This document shows positions 33,401 through 54,890 of a stretch of DNA of 64,000 bases, piece after piece (the stretch's first letter is position 1; each line of letters starts with the position of its first letter). The position numbers were made by a program, and so were the translations under genes. The notes beneath the pieces are model-generated. The model ran no database searches, was not told where the DNA came from, and saw only the letters and a program-made list of their open reading frames with translations. This DNA comes from Heliocidaris tuberculata (lineage: Eukaryota; Echinodermata; Echinoidea; Camarodonta; Echinometridae), in the NCBI GenBank assembly GCA_025618425.1, contig CM046832.1, positions 55,753,493 through 55,817,492 on the forward strand, given 5' to 3'.

Positions 33401-35135
33401 CTATTACAGAAAAATACAGGAAATACGAAATTGCACTTCATGGTTGGTTATTGAGGATTATTTTTAAATTCGTTAAAACATTTTCCAGCATTAAACGCAT
33501 TTTCAGATGCAGATGCTGTGTTTAAAAAAGTACTCGGATATACTGTGCACATATTTTTGAAAGATGGAACCCAGTTAGCATAAACTTTGGAATCATGATT
33601 ATTAAAGTTAAAGGATAAGAGCATTGTTTTCATGCACCTTTTTCATTGTGATATTTATATATAGAATAAAGAAAAGGTATGACAGGGCCCTTACAGTAGG
33701 AAAGCAATAAAATGAAGTAGTGTGCTATGTATAAGCACAATTTACATAAATGTTAGAATATGCCTACTATCAAAGTAAGTATAAATGAAACATTGAAAAT
33801 CATGATCACTTGAAGTCTTCTCATTGTCTAACTTTCTCTTAGTATTCTAAACAATATTGCCCTTCCTGTTCTTCTTGTCTTTACTGAAAATCTCCCCCCC
33901 CCCCCTCTCTCTCTCTCTCTCTCTATCTCCCTATCTATCTCTCTATCTCTATCTCCTGCTTACCCTTTCTTTCTCCTGCGATTACATTTCCCTCACACAT
34001 TATCAAACATTCAATTACTCCCTCTTGCTCTCCCCCCCCCCCCTCTCTCTCTCTGTCTTTCATTACACTTTCTATATGACCCTTCTGCTACCAACACATG
34101 ATCTTAAGCATTATTTCTGATTTTCATAATTTCATATTTTTAATAAGCATAATTTAAAGTTCATAATATAGAATCTGTACAAAATGCATTCTGTTATTGA
34201 CAAGAAAATAATGCAAGGCTCATTCAAATGTACAAGTTATACAAAAGGCATGCATAAATCAGCAGTGGTCCACCTCCAGAACAGACATATAGTGAAACCT
34301 GCATGTATATAATTCAAAATGTTTTGTTATTTGGTGTTTTTTTTCTATCGTGGTTTAATACACGGGACACACTCTCTCCTTCACTTTGATTGCAGTACTT
34401 CATGTTGTGTAGACTGAAGAGTTCATGATTGGAATTGGTTATATTCCACGATATAAACTGATCTTCCCTCTTTGAATCTCAATTATAAACTGTTGAGAAC
34501 AAGAAGGGAGTTAACTCTATGTAAAAACATGAAGTTAGCACCCTTCTGGCTCTCAGCAAACAAATACTACTTTTCATTCAATTGAAAGTATTGGGAGGAT
34601 GTTCTTTTTAAACGGGTAAAGAAATCATGTTGTTCCAATCAAGACTTGGATATGAAAAAGAAATGAATTAAAGGTGTGAAGACAGAACATTTAAGGCACA
34701 TTGAAGAGGATAAAATGAGTATACACCAGACATGTTACACATATACATGTACCTAATATCTAATGATGTGCTCTTAAGTTCCTTATCCATTTTTCCTATT
34801 CTTGGACAATAGGTGCCTCATGACCATTTCATATCTTCATTATCAAGTCTCTGAATATAAACTTATCAATCCTAAGCTTTCCCTCTACAGTAATAGCAAT
34901 ATAAAGGTCACAAACAACATCAAGGAAAAGATCTGGAGTAGAATGGACGGATGGGTAATTCAAGCTTTCATAAAACTGACTTTACATGATAGATATCTTG
35001 AGGGTCTTCCATTGGTTACGCAACTCGTGTTCTGACTGTGAGAGTAGTCTAGCAAGAGAGAAGTCAATAGTTATTCAAGCTTTGACGAGACTTGGATTAT
35101 TCTAAAAGTTCAATAATGATTATATAATTGCTATC
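33401..35135. other. Spacer between two convergent genes
   Basis: Short C/CT tracts lie near 33893-33925 and 34031-34055. A fold-back at 34491-34559 is listed separately. The part nearest 35135 should hold the CFAP100 3' UTR on the minus strand. I did not find a clear AATAAA on that strand close to the stop. Confidence 0.4.
34491..34559. repeat. Short fold-back, AGCCAGAAGGG type
   Basis: TTGAGAACAAGAAGGGAGTTAAC pairs imperfectly with the inverted right arm GTTAGCACCCTTCTGGCTCT. It resembles the fold-back at 37985-38061. Confidence 0.45.
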
Positions 35136-47509
<12,374 letters not shown>

Positions 47510-47523
47510 GTTTGCTGTTCCTC

Positions 47524-48625
47524 TATAAAATCTAGGAAGAAAGAAATCAGGAAAGATATATGATCAGCCATAATACATCCAGCTCAATATTACGAAGTAC
47601 ATGTAGGTCATGTGTCTTGAGGTCACCCCATTTTGCGTTACATCATGGTGATTCTACCTTCGGTAGCGAACTTCTAACTTTGAAAACAGATGTCTCCTTA
47701 ATATACATCCTATATGATAGCATGTATTTTCTGAAAGGTAATTACACATGGAATCTACATAGGCACTAAAAAAAGGTAAAAGGTTTAAAACAAAAGAGTT
47801 ACATAGACTTGAATGTGGAAATTTCGATATTTTTTGTTATCTCATTGTTTTTGACATAACTTTTTATGTGGCCCCCATATAGCAATACTATTGTTATCTT
47901 ATGGCAGAACACATTCAGATCTTTTTAACAATGTATAATTGTCAAGTATTTATGATCACAGAATAACTAAAAAATTTCCCAAATATTAGTCTTTTATTGA
48001 GTAACTTTATATTAAGCCTGAGGGGGGCCTGGGCCTCATCATAGGCCTTGCGCAGCGCTATCGGGTGCAGTTCTGCGTACGCAGCATAAGCATAAGAATT
48101 GAGCCCTCAAAGAATTGCCGAGGATTTCATCAAATCAGAGGACCGTCGTAGGCAGATTTTCGGGAAGTTCTGAAGTTCCGGGGTACCTCGCTGTAATTTT
48201 TGATTTATATCGAAACCTTGCTCTATCAGAGTAACAACAAGGTTATCTGAAATTTGTGATTGCAAAATTCCCTTCTACTTATGAGAGCTTGTAATATTAC
48301 TGCTTGTTATAATGAGAATCCACTACATAAGCTTTTAACAACATGATACAATTGGCTTGATTTCTGCTACACAGTGCATTAAAAGGCCTATTTTCGATGG
48401 CAAAACTTCAAAAAGTCCCTACCGTGGGAGGGAGGGCATCCCCCATCCCCACCTCCCTTGCTCAGTGTCTCCCCCACTTTTCAGAAGCTGTTGACGCCCT
48501 TGCGCCGATGTGTGGAAAAATCGCAATAATTTGATTTTTCCTCATATATCTAGACCTGCATATTATCATTTAATTGGTTAGACCTAGCCCTAGGCTCTAC
48601 TATTTAAGGAATCGGTTCAACTTAC
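47524..48625. other. Presumed 5' UTR intron of CFAP100
   Basis: I see no coding sequence. A short GC-richer patch (48020-48110, CCTTGCGCAGCGCTATCGGG) stands out without a recognised function. Confidence 0.35.
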
Positions 48626-48800
48626 CAAATTGACAGAATAATTTGTTTAAAGCTCCTTTTTCAGGTAATTCAGGGTCCAAGGTATTCTCCGTTTGAAAAT
48701 CTTGCAGCCGTATTCAAACTATTAGTGTGTAAGTCAATGTGTATTCGCTTTGCACAGCAGAGTGATACGACCGTCTCTGTCTCTAAGTGAAGAGCTAACA
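48626..48800 (-). other. CFAP100: Probable non-coding first exon of CFAP100
   Basis: The start-codon exon has an AG acceptor only 13 nt upstream of ATG (at 47523-47524), so a spliced 5' leader is required. The nearest strong minus-strand donor is ATTTG|GTAAGTTG at 48625. The exon would extend toward about 48800. Its 5' limit is not determinable here. Confidence 0.45.
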
Positions 48801-49224
48801 TTCGTCTAACGAACAAGAGACAGAATTTTCGGTCTAGGTGTACACCTTAAGTTGGCGCATGTGAATTTACATCTAACAACAAGTTAAGTTAGACAAAATA
48901 TCATGTAATCATTTGCTATCACATTTTACTTACAAGTTTGATTTGACATTTTCTCTCAAAATGAGGATTTCTAGACCCATGTCTGTAACTTCATATTTTT
49001 TCGGAAACTGTCACAAAAAGTAACAAAATTTGCCAGTCTTTTGTCAATAATAATAGTCTAACTCAGTAACTGTTATAAAATCTACCTAGAAATCTAGATC
49101 TATCTTCATAATTTCTCACCCAAATTAAAACTAAAGCCTTAAAGGAACTACCTATGGCTATGGAGTATGGTAAGTTTAGCTTCCTCTATCCAATACTAAA
49201 AGTAAAAATAGTGCCATCAGATTT

Positions 49225-49257
<33 letters not shown>

Positions 49258-49696
49258 GTTTTTGAGATATTACCCTGTGCGCGAACTTGGGTCACGCGCG
49301 AAAATGGTCACACTACCAGTACCATACAGAGTTGACGACCTACACCACCCGAAGCTTAGCCTTAATAGGGGTTCAAGATTCCGGTGTTTCTGTAGCCCCC
49401 TCGCTCAAGCTCGCGCCTTATCATCTGATCATAGACACTTCATAAATTCATGTCATGTCACTCGATTTGTTCACGTAAATGTTGGGATACCCCTTCTTAA
49501 AGTTTCTTTATAAAATAAAGAATATCGACATGTCAATATCTTACCATCTATAAAATGTAATCCTTATGAAAAAGTAAGTTTTTTTCTTGTCGAAATTGGA
49601 TATCAAATGCTGCCCCTTTGGATGTAACTGGCGTCATAGCAACGCTGTATAGTTTCTGTCGTAGAGGGCGCGGCTAGGCTAGCCAGGTACTCGATA

Positions 49697-49699
<3 letters not shown>
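48801..49699. other. Upstream flank of CFAP100
   Basis: A T run of about 30 lies near 49226-49256. No RFX X-box of clear consensus was found by eye. No gene was recognised. Confidence 0.35.
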
Positions 49700-49767
<68 letters not shown>

Positions 49768-50306
49768 TTTTCATAAGTTTTTATTATTTTCTCTCATAAA
49801 AGAAAATTGAACATAATTTGAAACATTTCATATAATATAACAACAACAACAACAAAATCTTGACATAAATATAACTGCCAACTGCAATTTCACATTTCAA
49901 ACGATAATACAAACAAACTTTCTTCTAACATATATTTGCGAACAGAAATAAATATTTCATAAAGAATAAGATTCACATATTTAAGTTACCCATTTCGTTA
50001 CAAACAATTTTCAAAAAAAAAAAAAAAAAAAAAATCTTTTTCCAATTTCCTTCTGAGAGAAAGAATTAAATTAAGAGAAGAAGAAAAAAAAAGAGGATAG
50101 AAAGAAGATAAGAATAAAGAAAGAGAGAGAAAAAAAGATTAGAGAACATACACCATCACGCCCCCCCCATCCCACAACACAAAGACAACCACAAACGAAC
50201 AAACAGATAAAACAAAGAGAAGGAAGACACACAAAAAACAAAACAAAACAAAACAAAAACAAAACAAAACAAAACGAAAACAAAACAAAAACTAACAAAA
50301 AAAAAC

Positions 50307-50338
<32 letters not shown>

Positions 50339-53300
50339 CAAAAAACAAAAAAAAGGGAACGGTCACACCAACAGCACAGAGACATAAACGAACAAAGGGG
50401 GAGAAAAGAGAAAGAAAAGAAAGGGGGTAGGGCAGAGGGTCCAGAAGCTATGCCTCTATCATTGTGAGAAACTAAAGTCATCACCGAAGCGCGAAGCCAC
50501 ACCCGCCCAGTCGTCAAGGTTGCCAGCTCCAAACAATTCGAGCTAAACAATGGCGCGGCGATCACAACAGGGCCAAACACTAAATTTGCCCTGCTTTAGC
50601 CTGCCGCTTGAATGGTTTCACGGCGAACCTCACGCACAGGCTCTGTTGTCTGGAACCAGCACCCCGGACGACGAGCGAATACGACGCCAACACCTCGGCA
50701 CCAAAAAAAAAAAAAAAAAAAAAGATCACGGACAACCTTCCAAAGCTTCCCATTTCTTTAAATGGATTGAAAGAGTATCCCTTTCCATTGCAAGTTTTTT
50801 CTCTTCATTTCTATTTTCAATTAGTCTATCTATAATTTCTTTTGCATTGGGGGGATCTCCTTTCTCTCTATTATGAAAAATCGTAAATTTAATCAAAATC
50901 AAAATATGGTTCAGTAATTGCCCTGCTTTTATAGTGTTGTCTATTATTCCAATATGAATTTCTTTCCAAGATAACTTCTTCAGAATTGGTAGATTGAGCT
51001 TGTCAGCACATTTTCCCCACACTTCCTTTATCTTGTTACATTCAAAGAACACATGTTGATAAGTTTCTTCAAATTTTTTACAATATGAGCACAATCCATT
51101 TTCACGAAACTTAAATCTATGTAGATGATGGTTTGTATATATAATCTTATGTAGCAGTTTGAATTGGAATTCTCTTAGTTTACTGTTTAAGGTACACATC
51201 CTTGGTTGAACAAATATCTTTTCTACATCTCGTTGTGAAATATTATAAAGTGACATTAAATTGCAAAATGCTGTGTTTGTTTCTACATTCTTTTTAATTT
51301 GACTCTTATACACCATCTTTGCAGTTATTTCTTCAAATTTAAAAACTTTCTTTGAAAACATAAATTCTAAACTGAGGCCACAGTGAATGGCCTTTCTTAA
51401 AGATTGAACATTTTTTTTCCATTCATGAGGGGTTGTTGCATAAATTTTGTTTACTTTTACAATTTCTTCTGTACTTAAACCTAAAGCTACAAAATAAGCC
51501 TCAGGTTTTAATTCTCCATGTTCATCACAAATATGATGAAGTCGATAAATATTCTTTAAAAACAACTTCTCCTCAAATAGAGTTTGACCTTCTAATTGGA
51601 TACACTTATTATTATACAAAATTTCATTTCCTCTATATCTCTCTTCTATCTTAACATAGTCTTTCATATCTATCCAAGCTTTCAATAGACTCTGATAAAA
51701 GGTAGGTAACGTGATTTTCACTGTATCCCTCCAATAATGGCAATAAAATATCAAATTTCCTCCCATCGGTCTCATTAAATATTTAAAATAAAGTTTCCAT
51801 TTGATAGTTTGAGTTCCTGTTATAAGCCTTTTTATCCACATTATTCTTTGTGCTTTTACAAAGAATCTAAAATTCATCATTTTGAGCCCACCCTGCTGAT
51901 AATCTAAAATCACTGTACTTTTTTTAATTTTATCTTTACCTCTCCACAAGAAATCAAAGCAAATTTCTTCAATTTCCTTATATACCCACTCTGGAACTGG
52001 CATAAGTGATGTTGCATATATCAATTTAGAATATCCATATATTTTCATTAATTGAATTTTTCCCATTAGAGTTAGATCACGCTGTTTCCACCACGTCAAC
52101 AGTTTTTTAATTTTGCTTAATATTTCCTTAAAATTCATTTTTTCCTTGATATCTGCATGAACTGAAAAATAAATGCCTAATATTTTAACAACATCTACTA
52201 GCTTCCCAAATGGAAATGTATACTTAGACACCTGCGGACCTAATGGCATAATATATGTCTTATCCTTGTTTAACTTTAATCCTGATATTTTATAAAAGCC
52301 TTCAATAATATGTTCTATTTCCTTAACTGAATCCATATCTTTGATGAAGAGTGTTATGTCATCTGCATACAACACCTGCTTCATTTCTATATTTCCAAAA
52401 CAAATTCCTTTTACCAAGTGATTATTTCTAATCATATGAGCTAGAATTTCAATGCATAAAATAAATAAGTATGGCGATAATGGATCTCCCTGCCTTACTC
52501 CTCTTTCAACTTTAAAGTAACCTGTTGATGTATATCCGTTCATAACACAGCTTTCAGCATTTGTATATAATATATTCACCCATTTACAAAATAATGGTCC
52601 AAAACCAAAAGATTTTAAGACTCTGTATAAGAATGAATGAGAAACAGAATCAAATGCCTTTTCAAAATCTATGGCCATCAGAAAAGCATTTACTTTATAA
52701 AAAGTAGTATGAAAAACCATATCATCTATTATCCTTATTGCTTCTCCAATATTTCTATTCTTAACATAACCAAGTTGATCAGAAGACACGATTTCAGGTA
52801 TAACTTCTTGTAATCTCTTTGAAAGTATCTTTGATAAAATTTTATAATCCACGTTTAACAGAGAGATTGGTCTATAATTCTTAATAAAGTCTGGATCTTT
52901 GCCCTCTTTATGTATCAAGGTGATAACTGCTTGCCTCTGAGAGGCAGATAGTTCCCCCTGTTCAAAAGCTTCATTAAAAGATGCAAGAATTAGATCTCCA
53001 ATTACTGGCCAAAATTTAAGATAGAATTCTACGCTTAAACCATCATTCCCTGGTGATTTATTTAATTTCATATTTTTTAATATATCTATACATTCCCTTT
53101 CTACAATCTTTTCTTCACCTAAATCTCGTAAGGCATCGTTTAATTTTGGCAGGTTACTCGGAAAAAATTCTAAACCGCCATCTTGTACAAGTTCTATTTT
53201 TTTATATAACTGACTGTAAAATGATTTTATTCCCTTAACAATTTCATTTTCCTCAAAAATAATTTTTCCATTTACATTTAATTTCTGTATTACACTTTTT

Positions 53301-54890
53301 TTTCTATTTGACACCATTAATTGTTTAAAAAATGTTGTATTTTTCTCTCCGCATTCATACCACGAGGATCTTGACCGTATTTTCAAACCTTCATTTATAT
53401 AGTCATAGAATACACTTAGTTCTTGTCTCTTAGCTTTCAATTTTTCAAGGATAACATTATAACGTACATTACTGATTGATAGTAAATTCTCTTCTAAGTC
53501 TTCAATTTCTTTCTCTAAGTTTTCAATTTTTTCTTTCCTTTCTTTTGCCCTTTTCTTTGAAAATTTACTTGTAAACCTGCGTATTTCCATTTTCATATAG
53601 TCCCATAATACTCTTTTATCTTTTATCTCACAAGACAGTTTATTCTTTAAAGTCTGTATTTCTTCTCCCATCTTCAAAACATATTCCCTATCATTTAACA
53701 AACTATTATTGAACTTCCAATAAGCTCTTTTATTTTGACATTTTAACGATATTCTGTTATACAGAACCAAATTAACAGCTGAATGGTCAGAGGCTATGGA
53801 GGGAATAATGTCACATTTGGATGTTATTTGTTCTAGATTCTCTGATATAATCCAATAATCTAAACGACTTTGCATAAATGGATGCCCTTGTCTATATGTA
53901 TATTGCTTTTTATCTTTATTTTTATTTCTCCATACATCTATTAATCTAAAACTATCCATGAACTCTTCCAATTTGCTACTGAATTTTGATTGCTTCTTTG
54001 AAACTTGTCCAAAATAATCTAAGTTCGTGTCTCTAATAACATTAAAGTCACCCCCAAGTACTACTGGATTCCCTTCAGGATTGTTCCTATACAACAATTG
54101 ACTTAAATCATTTAAACACTTTATTTGCTCTCCTTCATTACTACCAGTGGGAAAATAAACATTTCCAAGCAACATCTTCTGACCTTGTATACTACATTTA
54201 ATCAATATATATCTACCATTTACGTCTACACAGGTGTCACTAATCTGAATGTCTAACTTACTATTTATCAACACCAGAACTCCTCTACTGTGGCTGGTAC
54301 CATGACTAAAGATACATTTTCCGCCCCACTCTAATTGCCATTTCTTCTCTATATCAGGTGTACTATATGTTTCTTGTAAATATACTATATCTGTAGATTT
54401 TGTCCTAAACCAATTAAACATTTTGTCTCGTTTACTTCTATCTCTTATTCCCCTCACATTCAGTGTGAGAAAATTACATGAAAAACAGTTTCTAATATTA
54501 TCCATTGGATCCCTTTAGGATTAAACACTTATCTATATATAAGAAGGGACACCCAAAGTATCCCAACAGTGTCTGACCCCCTGATATGGGGAGCAAATTA
54601 AAACACTTCAATAATCTCTTTTCGCAAATAAATCTTTTCGAAGAAATAACTTCACGGCCCTCTACCCTAAAAGAAGAAGAGATAAAAAAGAAAAAAGACA
54701 AAATGTGCATACTGCAAATAGTCAAGAACTTACAAATGAGGAACCAAGAACGAAGAAATAAGAGAAAACAGAGAAAACAAAGAAAACAAAGGAACATGGA
54801 AAGACAACATGAAACGGACAAACAACGGAGTTCGCGTAGTGAACTATGCATGATGACTAATCAAACTGTCTTAGTAAACGTTGCATGACA
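49700..54890 (-). mobile_element. L1/Tx1-like LINE, full ORF2, with long poly(A) tail
   Basis: The 3' end is marked by an uninterrupted 67-T run (49700-49766), i.e. a minus-strand poly(A) tail. The 3' UTR contains TTTTG repeats and a GC-rich block (about 50440-50700) bounded by a T run next to the ORF stop. ORF2 is 50726-54505. Only about 390 bp lie upstream, so ORF1 is absent or truncated. The long pure tail and intact frame indicate a recent insertion, about 0.9 kb upstream of the presumed CFAP100 first exon. Confidence 0.9.
50726..54505 (-). CDS. LINE ORF2: AP endonuclease plus reverse transcriptase
   Basis: This 1259-codon frame has no internal stop. The APE-type endonuclease (about residues 10-240) shows FLTLNVRGIRD, YLQETYS, VVLGGDFNVIRD, SRLDYWIIS and SDHSAV. 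A coiled region (about 300-370) follows. The RT core runs from SPGNDGLSVEFYLKFWPVIG through LIHKEGKDPDFIKNYRPISL, FLMAIDFEKAFDSVSHSF, GVRQGDPLSPYLF and catalytic QVLYADDITLF. The C-terminus carries a zinc-knuckle-like CSYCKKFEETYQHVFFEC (C-x2-C...H-x4-C) followed by a Trp, as in L1/Tx1 elements. It nicks target DNA and copies its own RNA by target-primed reverse transcription. All catalytic motifs look intact. Confidence 0.96.
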   Translation of the reverse strand: MDNIRNCFSCNFLTLNVRGIRDRSKRDKMFNWFRTKSTDIVYLQETYSTPDIEKKWQLEWGGKCIFSHGTSHSRGVLVLINSKLDIQISDTCVDVNGRYILIKCSIQGQKMLLGNVYFPTGSNEGEQIKCLNDLSQLLYRNNPEGNPVVLGGDFNVIRDTNLDYFGQVSKKQSKFSSKLEEFMDSFRLIDVWRNKNKDKKQYTYRQGHPFMQSRLDYWIISENLEQITSKCDIIPSIASDHSAVNLVLYNRISLKCQNKRAYWKFNNSLLNDREYVLKMGEEIQTLKNKLSCEIKDKRVLWDYMKMEIRRFTSKFSKKRAKERKEKIENLEKEIEDLEENLLSISNVRYNVILEKLKAKRQELSVFYDYINEGLKIRSRSSWYECGEKNTTFFKQLMVSNRKKSVIQKLNVNGKIIFEENEIVKGIKSFYSQLYKKIELVQDGGLEFFPSNLPKLNDALRDLGEEKIVERECIDILKNMKLNKSPGNDGLSVEFYLKFWPVIGDLILASFNEAFEQGELSASQRQAVITLIHKEGKDPDFIKNYRPISLLNVDYKILSKILSKRLQEVIPEIVSSDQLGYVKNRNIGEAIRIIDDMVFHTTFYKVNAFLMAIDFEKAFDSVSHSFLYRVLKSFGFGPLFCKWVNILYTNAESCVMNGYTSTGYFKVERGVRQGDPLSPYLFILCIEILAHMIRNNHLVKGICFGNIEMKQVLYADDITLFIKDMDSVKEIEHIIEGFYKISGLKLNKDKTYIMPLGPQVSKYTFPFGKLVDVVKILGIYFSVHADIKEKMNFKEILSKIKKLLTWWKQRDLTLMGKIQLMKIYGYSKLIYATSLMPVPEWVYKEIEEICFDFLWRGKDKIKKSTVILDYQQGGLKMMNFRFFVKAQRIMWIKRLITGTQTIKWKLYFKYLMRPMGGNLIFYCHYWRDTVKITLPTFYQSLLKAWIDMKDYVKIEERYRGNEILYNNKCIQLEGQTLFEEKLFLKNIYRLHHICDEHGELKPEAYFVALGLSTEEIVKVNKIYATTPHEWKKNVQSLRKAIHCGLSLEFMFSKKVFKFEEITAKMVYKSQIKKNVETNTAFCNLMSLYNISQRDVEKIFVQPRMCTLNSKLREFQFKLLHKIIYTNHHLHRFKFRENGLCSYCKKFEETYQHVFFECNKIKEVWGKCADKLNLPILKKLSWKEIHIGIIDNTIKAGQLLNHILILIKFTIFHNREKGDPPNAKEIIDRLIENRNEEKKLAMERDTLSIHLKKWEALEGCP

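Noticed and set aside
32618..33525. Asp/Asn-rich and Met/Ile-rich open frames of up to 224 codons
   Set aside because: They follow the GAT-rich array in several frames on both strands at once, with no domain or splice context.
48801..49260. RFX X-box in the CFAP100 promoter region
   Set aside because: It was expected for a ciliary gene, but no sequence close enough to the consensus was found by eye.
50071..50580. 169-codon Phe-rich minus-strand frame
   Set aside because: It is produced by the TTTTG repeats in the LINE 3' region; the first ~40 codons cover the GC-rich block but show no known motif.
54498..54888. Cys/Phe-rich minus-strand frame and Lys/Arg-rich plus-strand frame upstream of LINE ORF2
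   Set aside because: They mirror a TTTGTTTTC-rich low-complexity leader; neither resembles an L1/Tx1 ORF1.
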